Source: Actinoplanes philippinensis
Lineage (GTDB): Bacteria; Actinomycetota; Actinomycetes; Mycobacteriales; Micromonosporaceae
NCBI RefSeq assembly: GCF_900113015.1
Contig: NZ_FONV01000013.1
Location: 1 to 64,000 of the forward strand
Direction of reading: 5' to 3'
DNA length: 64,000 nucleotides
Shown: positions 24,534-33,117 of the stretch, piece after piece
Layout of the letters: the number at the start of each line of letters is the position of its first letter
How positions within the stretch are numbered: position 1 is the first letter of the stretch
Position numbers and translations under genes: made by a program
Notes under the pieces: model-generated
Databases searched by the model: none
What the model was told of the DNA's origin: nothing
What the model saw: only the letters and a program-made list of their open reading frames with translations

Positions 24534-25379
24534 CTACTTGACGGAGCCGAGAGTCAGGCCGCCGCGCCAGTACCGCTGCAGCATCAGGAAGGCCGCGATC
24601 AGGGGGACGATCGCGATCAGGGCGCCGGTCACGATCACGTTGAACGTGGCGCCTCCGCTGTTGCCCATGATCGCGGACATGTACCAGGCCCGCAGCCCGA
24701 CAGTGAGCGGATAGAGCTGGTCGTCGCTCAGCATCACCAGCGGCAGGAAGAAGTTGTTCCAGGACGCGACCATGCTGAACAGCAGGACGGTGACCAGGGC
24801 CGGCTTCATGGCGGGCAGGGCCACGCTGGTGAAGACCCGGACCTCGCCCGCGCCGTCGATCCGGGCCGCCTCGAGCATCTCCTCCGGGACCGAGTCGGCC
24901 ACGTAGACCCTCAGCAGGTAGACACCGAACGGGTTGAGCAGCGACGGCAGGATCACCGCCCAGATCGTGTCGACCATGTTCGCCTGCGACATCAGCAGGT
25001 AGGTCGGCAGCACCAGGGCGGTCGCCGGCACCATGATCAGTCCGAGGAGCAGCGCGAACAGGGCGTTACGGCCGGGAAAGCGCAGTTTCGCGAAGGCGTA
25101 GCCGGCCAGCGCCGAGATGACGGTCGATCCGATGCCGCTGACCACCGCGTAGAAAGCCGAGTTGCGCAGCCAGGTGACATAGACCCCGTTGTCCTGCTCG
25201 AACAGCACCTTCAGGTTGTCGATCAGGTGGAAGTCGGAGAACCAGAGCGAGGCCGACTGGAAGAGCCCCTCGTTGTTCTTGGTCGCGGCCACCAGCAGCC
25301 ACCAGAACGGCAACAGGAAGTAGATCGCCATCAGGCCCATGACGACGTGAGCGGCGACGCTGCCTTTCTTCAGGTTCAT
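24534..25379 (-). CDS. carbohydrate ABC transporter permease (MalG-like)
   Basis: This 281-residue inner-membrane permease has six predicted helices and the EAA loop 'EMLEAARIDGAGEVRVFTSVALPAMKPAL' that contacts the ATPase. The ATG at 25379 overlaps the stop of the first permease (ATGA). The tail 'LQRYWRGGLTLGSVK' is typical of CUT1 MalG-type subunits. No ATPase gene is in the cluster, so a shared MsiK-type ATPase encoded elsewhere probably serves it. Confidence 0.92.
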   Translation of the reverse strand: MNLKKGSVAAHVVMGLMAIYFLLPFWWLLVAATKNNEGLFQSASLWFSDFHLIDNLKVLFEQDNGVYVTWLRNSAFYAVVSGIGSTVISALAGYAFAKLRFPGRNALFALLLGLIMVPATALVLPTYLLMSQANMVDTIWAVILPSLLNPFGVYLLRVYVADSVPEEMLEAARIDGAGEVRVFTSVALPAMKPALVTVLLFSMVASWNNFFLPLVMLSDDQLYPLTVGLRAWYMSAIMGNSGGATFNVIVTGALIAIVPLIAAFLMLQRYWRGGLTLGSVK

Positions 25380-26311
25380 TGCAGCGCGCTCCGTTTCCGG
25401 GTGGCGAAGAGGAAGATGTACGACCCGACGAACACCACCGCGCCGAGCAGGAACGAGATCGCCGCCGAGTAGTTGTACTGCTGGAACGAGAACGCCTGCT
25501 GGTACGCGTAGATGTTGGGCGTGTAGTGCGTGGTGATCGCGCCCGGGTTGAGGGGCTGCAGGATCAGCGGTTCGGTGAAGAACTGCAGCGTGCCCATGAT
25601 GGTGAAGAGGGTCGCCAGGACCAGCGCGGAACCGATCATCGGGGTCTTGATCCGCAAGGCGATCTGCACCTCGCTCGCGCCGTCGATGCGGGCCGACTCG
25701 TAGGTCTCCCGTGGCAGGCCTTGCAGCGCCGCGTACAGGACGATCATGTTGTAGCCGGCCCACTGCCAGGTGACGATGTTGCCCAGCGACGCCAGCACGG
25801 TGCCGGTGGAGGTGAAGTCGATGCCGGTCCAGGCGAAGGGCCCGACGCTGTCGCTGTAGAGGAAGCCCCACATCAGGGTGCCGATGACCACCGGCACGGC
25901 ATAGGGGACGAACGCCGCCAGCCGGAAGAACCGGGAGAACCGCGAGGTGGCGGCGTCGATCAGCAAGGCCGCGACCAGCGCGAGAACGATCATCACCGGG
26001 GTCTGGATCAGGCCGAAGACCAGGACCCGGACCACGCCCTCGCGTACCAGCGGGTCGTCGATCGCCTGTTTGTAGTTGTCGAACCAGGCGAAGACCTCAC
26101 CCTCGATCAGGGTGGAGCGGTACAGGCTGATCTTGAAGGCGTAGGCCATCGGAAGCAGCAGGAAGGCGATCAGCAGCACCGCGAACGGCAGGACGAAGAG
26201 CCAGCCGGTGGCCGCCTCTTTCAGCCGCGCGGCGCGCCGGGTGCCGGCGGTTCCACCCGAGGGGCCCACGGCCGCCGGAGCGGCCGTGGGGGAAGTCTGG
26301 ACCTCGGTCAT
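25376..26311 (-). CDS. carbohydrate ABC transporter permease (MalF-like)
   Basis: This 311-residue permease has a Pro/Ala-rich cytoplasmic N terminus, six to seven helices and EAA loop 'ETYESARIDGASEVQIALRIKTPMIG'. The start overlaps the stop of the solute-binding-protein gene by one base, and the stop overlaps the next permease, so the import genes are coupled. Confidence 0.92.
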   Translation of the reverse strand: MTEVQTSPTAAPAAVGPSGGTAGTRRAARLKEAATGWLFVLPFAVLLIAFLLLPMAYAFKISLYRSTLIEGEVFAWFDNYKQAIDDPLVREGVVRVLVFGLIQTPVMIVLALVAALLIDAATSRFSRFFRLAAFVPYAVPVVIGTLMWGFLYSDSVGPFAWTGIDFTSTGTVLASLGNIVTWQWAGYNMIVLYAALQGLPRETYESARIDGASEVQIALRIKTPMIGSALVLATLFTIMGTLQFFTEPLILQPLNPGAITTHYTPNIYAYQQAFSFQQYNYSAAISFLLGAVVFVGSYIFLFATRKRSALQ

Positions 26312-27657
26312 TACTGAACCTTGAAGCCCTGCTGGGTGGCGTAGGTCTTGATGTTCTCCTGCGCGGTGTCCAGCGCCGCCGTCCAGGAGGTCTTCTTCTC
26401 GATCGCCTGGCCCAGGTTGGTGGTCAGCTGGTTGAAGTTGTAGCTGTTGAACGGGCTCCAGTCGAGCTCACCGATCGCGCTGTAGGCCGGCACGAAGACC
26501 TCGTTGACCTTCTGGCCGCCGAAGAAGTCGTAGGTCTTGCCGGTGAAGGTGTCCGCCTCCAGGACCGGGGTCACGGTCGGGAAGAGGAACGCCTTGTCGA
26601 TGCCGATCTTCCAGGCCTCGGAGTTCTTGGCGCCGAAGATCTCGATGGCGACCTTGGCCGCGATGTCCGGGTACTTCGCCTGGTCGGTCACGGCGAACGA
26701 GGAGCCACCCCAGTCGCCCTGGGCGTTGGCGCCGGCGGTCCACTGCGGCAGCGGGGCGACCTTCCACTTGCCGGCCGCGCCGCCCGCATTGGCCTGGATG
26801 TAACCGGGGCCCCAGCCGGCCGCGAGGTAGGTGGCGTACTTCTCCGAGCCGAGGCCGTTGTAGAAGTCGGTGGTGTGGAAGGCGGTGGTGTCGGCCAGGC
26901 CGTTGCCGACCATGCCCTCCCAGTACTCGAACACCTTCTTGGCCTCGGCGCTGTTGACGTTCACGCCGATGCTGCTCGGGTTGGCGATGTCGTACGCATA
27001 GGGCTTGGCCCCGGCCTGCCAGAACAGACCGGTCATGAAGCCGCCGTCGTTGGCGCCGAAGTCGGTCATGAAGCTCTTGCCACCGGAGGCGGTCTTCAGC
27101 TTCTCCGCCTGCGCCTTGTACTCGTCCCAGGTGGTGGGGACGGTCAGGTTGTACTTCTTGAAGATGTCGTCGCGGTACATCATCGCCATCGGGCCGGCGT
27201 CGACCGGGATCGCGTAGACCTGGTCACCGGAGCTGACCTGGCTCCACGCCCAGCCGGCGTAGTCGCCCTTGACGTCGTTGGCGCCGTACTTGCCGAGGTC
27301 GACCAGGTGCTTGGTGAGCGCGAATGTGGGGATCTCCTGCAACTCCAGCATCACCACGTCGGGCGCGCCCTTGCCGGCCTTCAGCGCGGTCTGCAGCTTG
27401 GTGTACTGGTCCTGGCCGGTGCCCGCGTTCGTCCACTCGATCTTGACGTCGGTGTGGGTCGCGTTGAACTGGTCGACGACCGCCTTGAACTCCGGGTACC
27501 AGGCCCACACCTTGACGGTGACGGTGCCGGTGGGCTTCTCGGCCGGCTTGTCGTCGCCGCCGCTGCTGCAACCGGTCAGCGCGAGGGCCGTGGCCGCGAC
27601 CGCCGCCACAACTGATCGCCGACTGACTCTCCGTGCACTAAAGTTGCCGATGTTCAC
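26311..27657 (-). CDS. extracellular sugar-binding lipoprotein of ABC importer
   Basis: This 448-residue family 1 solute-binding protein has a lipoprotein signal peptide with lipobox 'LTGC' followed by 'SSGGDD'. Two lobes bind an oligosaccharide; stretches such as 'VKVWAWYPEFKAVVDQFNATHTDVKIEW' and 'GPMAMMYRDDIFKKYNLTVPTTWDEY' are typical of CUT1 binding proteins. It is the promoter-proximal gene of the importer-GH51 operon, divergent from a LacI regulator. Arabino-oligosaccharides are the inferred ligand. Confidence 0.92.
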   Translation of the reverse strand: MNIGNFSARRVSRRSVVAAVAATALALTGCSSGGDDKPAEKPTGTVTVKVWAWYPEFKAVVDQFNATHTDVKIEWTNAGTGQDQYTKLQTALKAGKGAPDVVMLELQEIPTFALTKHLVDLGKYGANDVKGDYAGWAWSQVSSGDQVYAIPVDAGPMAMMYRDDIFKKYNLTVPTTWDEYKAQAEKLKTASGGKSFMTDFGANDGGFMTGLFWQAGAKPYAYDIANPSSIGVNVNSAEAKKVFEYWEGMVGNGLADTTAFHTTDFYNGLGSEKYATYLAAGWGPGYIQANAGGAAGKWKVAPLPQWTAGANAQGDWGGSSFAVTDQAKYPDIAAKVAIEIFGAKNSEAWKIGIDKAFLFPTVTPVLEADTFTGKTYDFFGGQKVNEVFVPAYSAIGELDWSPFNSYNFNQLTTNLGQAIEKKTSWTAALDTAQENIKTYATQQGFKVQ

Positions 27658-27699
27658 TGGGTCCTCACAGACGAGTAGATGCGTATCCAGTTGATCAGT

Positions 27700-27759
27700 T
27701 CTGAGACCCGTGCAGGGCTCAGAGAGCCGACCTCCGGTGCTGGCACACCGGGGGTCGGC
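27700..27759 (-). promoter_or_regulatory. two tandem hairpins in the importer leader
   Basis: Hairpin one (27726-27759) pairs GCCGACCTCCGGTG with CACCGGGGGTCGGC around a 6-nt loop, 13 of 14 pairs canonical. Hairpin two (27700-27723) pairs TCTGAG-A-CCC with GGG-CTCAGA. Both lie between the LacI operator and the binding-protein start, so they would be transcribed as 5' leader if the promoter is at the operator. They may insulate or attenuate. Confidence 0.45.
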
Positions 27760-27822
27760 CGTTAGGCCAGACCTCGCACGCCCGATCAGTCTTCACTGCT
27801 GGTCGAGCGATGTTGCTACGCT

Positions 27823-27838
27823 TTTGCAGCGCTGCAAA
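27823..27838. promoter_or_regulatory. LacI-family operator
   Basis: TTTGCAGCGCTGCAAA is a perfect 16-bp palindrome with a central CG-containing core, which is the classic LacI/GalR operator form. It lies 76 nt before the regulator start and 165 nt before the binding-protein start, suited to controlling both directions. Confidence 0.85.
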
Positions 27839-27914
27839 GCAAAGCATGCACGGCACCCTGAACGACGGCAAGGGGTAACCTGCCGGAAACTTGGGGCGGT
27901 CAGAGGGGGCAAGA

Positions 27915-28946
27915 ATGCGTCGAGAAGTCACTCTGCGTGACGTCGCGGAGTTGGCCGGCGTCTCCAGCCGAACCGTCTCCAACGTGGTGAACGGCTACGC
28001 CAACGTCACGGACCACACGAGAGAGCGCGTTCAGCGCGCGGTGGAACAACTCGGATACCGTCCGAACGTCCTCGCGCGCAACCTCGCGCAGGGACGGTCG
28101 GGGCAGATCGCGGTCGTCGTGCCGTATCTGGACACCCCGTACTTCTCCGAGTTGTTGCAGAGCGTGATCCGTGCGGCGCGGGTCCGCGGCTATAACGTTT
28201 TGATCGACCAGACCGACGGCGACCCCGAGCACGAGCGCGCGTTCATCGCGCACGGCTCGCGGCGGCTGCTCTTCGACGGCGTCATCTTCAGCCCGCTCGG
28301 CCTCGACCAGCAGGCGCTCACCGACCGCGATCCGACGCTGCCGCTGGTGATCCTCGGCGAGCGGTCCAGCGACGGCAGCTTCGACCACATCGGGATAGAC
28401 GACGTCGCGGCCTCCCGGGAGGCCACCGAGCACCTGCTCGCCCTGGGCCGGCAGCGGGTCGCGGCGATCGGTGACCAGCCCTACGCCACCGGTGAGGCGG
28501 CGCAACGGCGGACCCAGGGCTTCCGCGAGGCGCACGCGGCGCGCGGGCTCACCCCGCACGAGGAGCTGATCATCAGCACGCCGCGGTTCAACCGGCCGGA
28601 CGGCGCCCGGGCCATGGCTCACCTGCTGGATCTGCCGGAGCCACCGGACGCCGTCTTCTGCTACTCCGACCTGGTCGCGCTCGGCGCCATCCGGACCATC
28701 GTGTCGCGCGGGCTGCGCGTCCCCGAGGACGTCGCGGTGATCGGTTACGACGACATCGAGGACGGGCGCTTCTCCAACCCGACGGTCACCACCATCTCGC
28801 CCGACAAGGAGATGATCGCGACGACCGCGGTGGAGAGGTTGCTGCTGCGCATCGGCAGCGCGACCCCTCCGGACGGCTTGGAGGTACGCGCTCCGCACCG
28901 CCTGATCATCCGGGAGAGCACTACTGGAAGAGTTTCGCAGCAGTGA
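27915..28946 (+). CDS. LacI-family transcriptional regulator
   Basis: This 343-residue regulator has an N-terminal helix-turn-helix 'TLRDVAELAGVSSRTVSNVVNGY' and hinge helix 'GYRPNVLARNLAQGRS'. A periplasmic-binding-protein-like sensor follows (about 62-335) with 'VAVIGYDDIEDGRFSNPTVTTISPDKEMIATTAVERLL'. The ATG at 27915 has GAGGGGG at suitable spacing. It probably represses the divergent arabino-oligosaccharide import operon until inducer binds. The last 26 nt overlap the convergent small MFS subunit gene. Confidence 0.92.
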   Translation: MRREVTLRDVAELAGVSSRTVSNVVNGYANVTDHTRERVQRAVEQLGYRPNVLARNLAQGRSGQIAVVVPYLDTPYFSELLQSVIRAARVRGYNVLIDQTDGDPEHERAFIAHGSRRLLFDGVIFSPLGLDQQALTDRDPTLPLVILGERSSDGSFDHIGIDDVAASREATEHLLALGRQRVAAIGDQPYATGEAAQRRTQGFREAHAARGLTPHEELIISTPRFNRPDGARAMAHLLDLPEPPDAVFCYSDLVALGAIRTIVSRGLRVPEDVAVIGYDDIEDGRFSNPTVTTISPDKEMIATTAVERLLLRIGSATPPDGLEVRAPHRLIIRESTTGRVSQQ

Positions 28947-29028
28947 TCAGGGTCTGGACGACCCCGTAGCCGAGGAGCACGACCACCAGGGCCCAGGAGA
29001 GAGCGAGCCGCACGCTGTGGTTCTTCAC
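28921..29028 (-). CDS. MFS transporter small subunit (35 residues)
   Basis: The frame VKNHSVRLALSW.. encodes one 35-residue membrane protein with a single helix ('ALSWALVVVLLGYGVVQTLITAA' region). It starts with GTG overlapping the stop of the OxlT-like MFS gene (GTGA). Short single-helix partners encoded right after OxlT-like carriers are a recurring family, so this is very likely real. Its end overlaps the convergent lacI end by 26 nt. Its exact role is unknown; stabilising or regulating the carrier is inferred. Confidence 0.75.
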   Translation of the reverse strand: MKNHSVRLALSWALVVVLLGYGVVQTLITAAKLFQ

Positions 29029-30422
29029 GCCGCCACCTCCTTCCGGCTCTGCGCGGCCGGCTCGTGCAGGTGCTCCGGCACCGGCCGGATCAGCAGGTTG
29101 GCGACGAATCCGACGGCCAGCACCCCGACCATGGTGAACAGGGCCGGCCGGTAGGCGTCCGCGGTCAGCGTGCCCGGTTTGCCCTGCGCGTCGAGGAACC
29201 CGTTGATGATCAGCGGACCGGCCACCCCGGCCGCCGACCACGCGGTCAGCAGCCGCCCGTGGATCGCGCCCACCTGGTAGGTCCCGAACAGGTCCCGCAG
29301 GTAGGCCGGCACGGTCGCGAACCCACCGCCGTAGAACGACAGGATCACCCCGGCCAGCAGCACGAACAGCGCGGTCGCGAGGTGACCGGCGAAGGCCAGC
29401 GCCGCGTAGAGCACCATGCCGACGCCCAGGTAGACCATGTAGATCGGTTTGCGGCCGATCAGGTCGGAGGTCGACGACCAGACGAACCGGCCGGCCATGT
29501 TGAACAGCGACAGCAGGCCGACGAACCCGGCCGCCGCGGAGACCGCGACCGTCGAGACGCCGCCGGACTCCCGGAAGAAGTCCTGGATCATCGGGCTGGC
29601 CTGCTCCAGGATGCCGATGCCGGCCGTCACGTTGCAGAACAGCACGATCCAGAGCAGCCAGAACGAACGGGTCCGGATCGCGTTCGCGGCGGAGACGTCG
29701 GCGGTGGTGACGAGCGGCTTCTCCCGTACGGCCGAGGGGTCCCACCCGTCCGGACGCCAGCCCGGCCGCGGCACCCGGATGTTGAACACGCCGAACATCA
29801 TGATCACGAAGTAGGCGACGCCCAGGGTGAGGAACAGGGCGGTCAGCGCGTCCCCGTCGGCGACCGAGGTGGCCACCGCCGGGTTGTAGCCGTCGTCGTA
29901 GAAGGACAGCAACTGCCGGGAGGCCGGACCGGCGATCATCGCGCCCCCGCCGAACCCCATGATCGCCAGGCCGGTGGCCAGGCCCGGCCGGTCCGGGAAC
30001 CACTTGATCAGGGTGGACACCGGCGAGATGTAGCCGATGCCCAGGCCGATCCCGCCGAGCACCCCGTAACCCAGATAGAGCAGCCAGAGCTGGCCGGTGG
30101 CGATGCCGAGCGCGCCGACCAGGAAGCCGGTGGCCCAGAACGAGGCGGAGACGAACATCGCCTTGCGCGGTCCGCTGCGCTCCACCCAGGTGCCGCCGAC
30201 CGCGGCCGAGAGGCCCAGCATGACGATCGCGATGCTGAAGACCACCCCGATCGCCGTCTGGCTGGCGCCGAAATGCTGAACCAGGGAGTTCTTGTAGACG
30301 CTGGTGGCGTAGGCCTGGCCGATGCACAGGTGCACGGCCAGCGCCGCCGGCGGGATGAGCCAGCGACTGTACCCCTCAGGGGCGATGGTGTGCTCACGGT
30401 CGAGCGCGGACAGGAGGGCCAT
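29025..30422 (-). CDS. MFS transporter, OxlT (oxalate/formate antiporter)-like
   Basis: This 465-residue carrier has 12 predicted helices. It has the N-half pattern 'WLIPPAALAVHLCIGQAYATSVYKNSL', conserved loops 'GGTWVERSGPRKAM' and 'FVWSSTSDLIGRKPIY', and 'GIGYISPVSTLIKWFPDRPGLATGLAIMGFGGGA', all characteristic of the OxlT subfamily of monocarboxylate/oxalate carriers. I start at the ATG at 30422, which precedes the first helix. The substrate is not certain; a monocarboxylate or dicarboxylate anion is likely. It is co-transcribed with a 35-residue partner. Confidence 0.88.
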   Translation of the reverse strand: MALLSALDREHTIAPEGYSRWLIPPAALAVHLCIGQAYATSVYKNSLVQHFGASQTAIGVVFSIAIVMLGLSAAVGGTWVERSGPRKAMFVSASFWATGFLVGALGIATGQLWLLYLGYGVLGGIGLGIGYISPVSTLIKWFPDRPGLATGLAIMGFGGGAMIAGPASRQLLSFYDDGYNPAVATSVADGDALTALFLTLGVAYFVIMMFGVFNIRVPRPGWRPDGWDPSAVREKPLVTTADVSAANAIRTRSFWLLWIVLFCNVTAGIGILEQASPMIQDFFRESGGVSTVAVSAAAGFVGLLSLFNMAGRFVWSSTSDLIGRKPIYMVYLGVGMVLYAALAFAGHLATALFVLLAGVILSFYGGGFATVPAYLRDLFGTYQVGAIHGRLLTAWSAAGVAGPLIINGFLDAQGKPGTLTADAYRPALFTMVGVLAVGFVANLLIRPVPEHLHEPAAQSRKEVAA

Positions 30423-30460
30423 CGCCGCACAGTACCGATCGAAGCAGGCAAATTGGAAGG

Positions 30461-31597
30461 TTACCTGGCGGTCAGAATGAAACCATTCACCTCGCTGACC
30501 CCCCCGGCCGCGACCGGGTACTCGGCGCCCCGCAGCGTGTGGTCGTCCTGCCAGGCCAGCGACACCGCCAGGGACACCCCGTCGACCATGCCGATCCGGT
30601 CGCGCCGGGCCATCACCGCGCCGTCGGAGAGCCGGATCAGGGCGACCGCGGCGGGCAGTGTCCGGCCGGTGCTCTTGTACTGGTAGGCGACGGCGAGCAT
30701 GGTCCCGTCCGGGGAGAGGCGTATCCGATTCACGGCGAAGCAGTCGCTCTTGCCCAGCGGGATCCGTGACACCGGACGGCCGGTCGCCACGTCGATGACC
30801 AGGGGCAGGCACTCGTCGTCCGTCGAGGCCATCGCCAGCCGGCCGGCGGACAGGTCGCTGTGGCGGAGCCCGCCGAAGACCTTGCCGAGGTTGATCATCG
30901 GCTCCTTGACGACGGTCCGCTCCGTCCCGGTGGCCAGATCGTGGGCGAACAGGCCCGCCGGCCGCCAGAGGTACGCCGTGGTGGCGTCCGCCGTGAGCAG
31001 CGTGACCTGCTCGTTCCTGCGCCGGATGTCTCGCTGGATCCGGGCCCTCCCGTCCGGGCCGGTCACCACCAGCCGGTACTCGAGCCCGGCTGCGTCCGGC
31101 CGGTCGGAACGATCGACGGCCGACTTGGTGTCGTACGAGCTGAACGCGACGATGCCGCCGTCCGGCAGCGGCACCACCTTCGTCCAGTTCGGGGCGCCGA
31201 CGACCGGGTGCCCCACCAGGACGCCGTCCGGTCGCAGCTCACCGGCCTGCCGGTCACGGCCGATCTCGACCTCGGCGCCACCCGGCACGTGGTAGCGACC
31301 GGCCGCGTCGTCGAGGATCAGCGCCTGGGCCGGCGGCGTCGCCACCGGATCGACGGTGGGCGCCGGCTCGGCGGTGGCGGCCGGCAGCTCCGGCGGCGCC
31401 GCCGGGGCGCGCCAGGCCGCCACTCCGGCGCCGCCACCGGCCAGCACCACCAGCACCGCGGCCGCCGAGACCGCCGCCTGCCGGTTGCGGCGCCGGCCGG
31501 CCCGGCGGTGGACGTCGGCGAGGTCACCCGGATATCCCGGTGCGCTCCGGGCCGCCGCCCGGACCATCTCGGCCAGGTCCTGCGGGATCCTCTCCAT
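30461..31597 (-). CDS. membrane-anchored partner of SigE-family sigma factor (likely anti-sigma type)
   Basis: This 378-residue protein has a short cytoplasmic N terminus (1-40) and one membrane helix (about 41-63, 'AAVSAAAVLVVLAGGGAGVAAW'). A Pro/Ala linker leads to a C-terminal extracytoplasmic domain of repeated beta strands, probably a propeller ('LSAGRLAMASTDDECLPLVIDVATG', 'RIRLSPDGTMLAVAYQY'). It begins 3 nt after the sigma stop. The topology fits a transmembrane sensor that holds the sigma factor, but no zinc anti-sigma motif is present, so this is inference from context. Confidence 0.75.
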   Translation of the reverse strand: MERIPQDLAEMVRAAARSAPGYPGDLADVHRRAGRRRNRQAAVSAAAVLVVLAGGGAGVAAWRAPAAPPELPAATAEPAPTVDPVATPPAQALILDDAAGRYHVPGGAEVEIGRDRQAGELRPDGVLVGHPVVGAPNWTKVVPLPDGGIVAFSSYDTKSAVDRSDRPDAAGLEYRLVVTGPDGRARIQRDIRRRNEQVTLLTADATTAYLWRPAGLFAHDLATGTERTVVKEPMINLGKVFGGLRHSDLSAGRLAMASTDDECLPLVIDVATGRPVSRIPLGKSDCFAVNRIRLSPDGTMLAVAYQYKSTGRTLPAAVALIRLSDGAVMARRDRIGMVDGVSLAVSLAWQDDHTLRGAEYPVAAGGVSEVNGFILTAR

Positions 31598-31600
31598 CGG

Positions 31601-32110
31601 TCAGTCCTCGCTGTTCAGCTCGTGCCGGAGGGCGGCCAGCCCGCGGGCGAGACGGCTCTTCACGGTGCCCTCGCTGATCCGCAGGGCGGCGGCCGTGTCG
31701 GCGGTGGAGAGGTCGAGCAGCACCCGGCAGGTGATCACGGCGCGCTGCGGCTCGGGGAGCTTGGCCAGCGCGTCGCGAGCGACAGTGATCTCCGGCGGCC
31801 ACAGGTGCGGATGGGCGGAGTCGTCGGCCGGTGGACGCTCCCGGCGCACCTTGCGCCACCAGGAGGTGGCCCAGTTGAGGGCGACCCGGAAAACCCATCC
31901 GGCCGGATTGTCGAGGCGGCTGACCGTGGGCCAGCGGGCGTAGGCACGGGCCATCGCCTCGGCCACGGCGTCCGCGGCCAGCTCGTCCCGGCGCAGGGTG
32001 ACCGCGAGCGCCCGGTAGATCCGGTCGGCGTTCGCCCGGTAGAAGGCCTCGAAGCCGTCCTGCTCCGAGGCCATCGGGTCCGCGCCGATCATCACTGTCG
32101 AGGACACCAT
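31601..32110 (-). CDS. SigE-family ECF RNA polymerase sigma factor
   Basis: This 169-residue ECF sigma factor has region 2 (about 20-85, 'FEAFYRANADRIYRALAVTLRRDELAADAVAEAMARAYARW') and region 4 (about 108-160, 'LPEPQRAVITCRVLLDLSTADTAAALRISEGTVKSRLARGL'). The start is uncertain. The ATG at 32110 would be leaderless from the promoter predicted just upstream; ATG 32092 or ATG 32074 ('MASEQDGFEAF') are alternatives, none with a good ribosome site. The paired membrane protein follows directly. Confidence 0.85.
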   Translation of the reverse strand: MVSSTVMIGADPMASEQDGFEAFYRANADRIYRALAVTLRRDELAADAVAEAMARAYARWPTVSRLDNPAGWVFRVALNWATSWWRKVRRERPPADDSAHPHLWPPEITVARDALAKLPEPQRAVITCRVLLDLSTADTAAALRISEGTVKSRLARGLAALRHELNSED

Positions 32111-32117
32111 GTTCGGT

Positions 32118-32144
32118 ACACGCCGGTGACCGCTGATCGGTTCC
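32118..32144 (-). promoter_or_regulatory. possible ECF-type promoter of the sigma gene
   Basis: On the minus strand GGAAC (32140-32144), a 17-nt spacer and CGTGT (32118-32122) resemble ECF -35/-10 elements (GGAAC and CGT). Transcription would start close to the ATG at 32110. Autoregulation is inferred. Confidence 0.4.
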
Positions 32145-32147
32145 CGC

Positions 32148-33107
32148 CTAGTCGGAGGATTTCTCGTCGGGGGTCTCCAGGCCCGCCTTCTCGTCGCGGT
32201 CGGCCCACTCCAGGAGCGTCTCCAGGGAGTACGCCTCGTCGTCGATGGCGGCGTGCAGGTCGCCCAGCCGGGCGAAGCGCTCGGGGACCGTACGCATGGT
32301 GAAGTCCCTGGGGTCGAGGTCGTGGATCTCGTCCCAGGTGACCGGGGTGGAGACGGTGGCCTCCGGGACGCCGCGCACCGAGTAGGCGCTGGCGATCGTG
32401 TGGTCCCGGGCGTTCTGGTTGTAGTCGATGAACAGGGCGGACGGGTCGCGGTCGCGGCGCCACCAGGTGGTCGTCACGTCGTCGGGGGCCCGGCGCTCGA
32501 CCTCGCGGGCGAAGGCGAGCGCGGCCCGGCGCACGTCGGTGAAACCCCACTCCGGCCGGATCCGCACGTAGACGTGCAGGCCCTTGCCGCCGGAGGTCTT
32601 CGGGAAGCCGGTGACGCCCAGCTCGTCGAGGACCTCCCGGACGACCGGGGCGACCCGCCGGACAGTGTCGAACGGGCAGTCCGGCATCGGGTCGAGGTCG
32701 ATGCGCCACTCGTCGGGGCGCTCGGTGTCGGCCCGGCGCGAGTTCCACGGATGGAACTCCACGGTGGACATCTGCACCGCCCAGATCACGTCCGCGAGTT
32801 TGGTCACGCAGAGCTCGTCGGCGTGCCGGTGGTAGCGGGGGAATGTCACCCGGACCGTCTCCAGCCAGGGCGGAGCGCCGTTGGGCACCCGCTTCTGGTG
32901 CACCTTCTCCCCGGCCAGACCCTCCGGGAACCGGTGCAGCATGCAGGGTCGCTCGCGCAGCGCGCGGACGATCCCGTCGCTCACCGCCAGGTAGTACTCG
33001 ACCAGGTCGAGCTTCGTGGCGCCGAGCTCCGGGAAGTAGACCCGGTCCGGGTTGGAGACCCGGACCTCGTGGTCGCCGACTTCGATGATCGTGGCTTTGC
33101 CCGCCAT
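32148..33107 (-). CDS. LigD-type polymerase/primase domain protein (NHEJ)
   Basis: This 319-residue stand-alone polymerase domain of the archaeo-eukaryotic primase type is equivalent to the PolDom of multidomain LigD. Catalytic acidic pair Asp-x-Asp lies in 'EWRIDLDPMPD'. Nucleotide- and template-binding motifs are 'FPKTSGGKGLHVYVRI' and 'LFIDYNQNARDHTIASAYSVR'. It also has 'LADVIWAVQMSTVEFHPWNSRR'. It should add ribonucleotides or deoxynucleotides at broken DNA ends during non-homologous end joining. Ligase and nuclease domains and Ku are absent from the window, so they must be encoded elsewhere. Confidence 0.92.
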   Translation of the reverse strand: MAGKATIIEVGDHEVRVSNPDRVYFPELGATKLDLVEYYLAVSDGIVRALRERPCMLHRFPEGLAGEKVHQKRVPNGAPPWLETVRVTFPRYHRHADELCVTKLADVIWAVQMSTVEFHPWNSRRADTERPDEWRIDLDPMPDCPFDTVRRVAPVVREVLDELGVTGFPKTSGGKGLHVYVRIRPEWGFTDVRRAALAFAREVERRAPDDVTTTWWRRDRDPSALFIDYNQNARDHTIASAYSVRGVPEATVSTPVTWDEIHDLDPRDFTMRTVPERFARLGDLHAAIDDEAYSLETLLEWADRDEKAGLETPDEKSSD

Positions 33108-33117
33108 ACCTGCGAAA

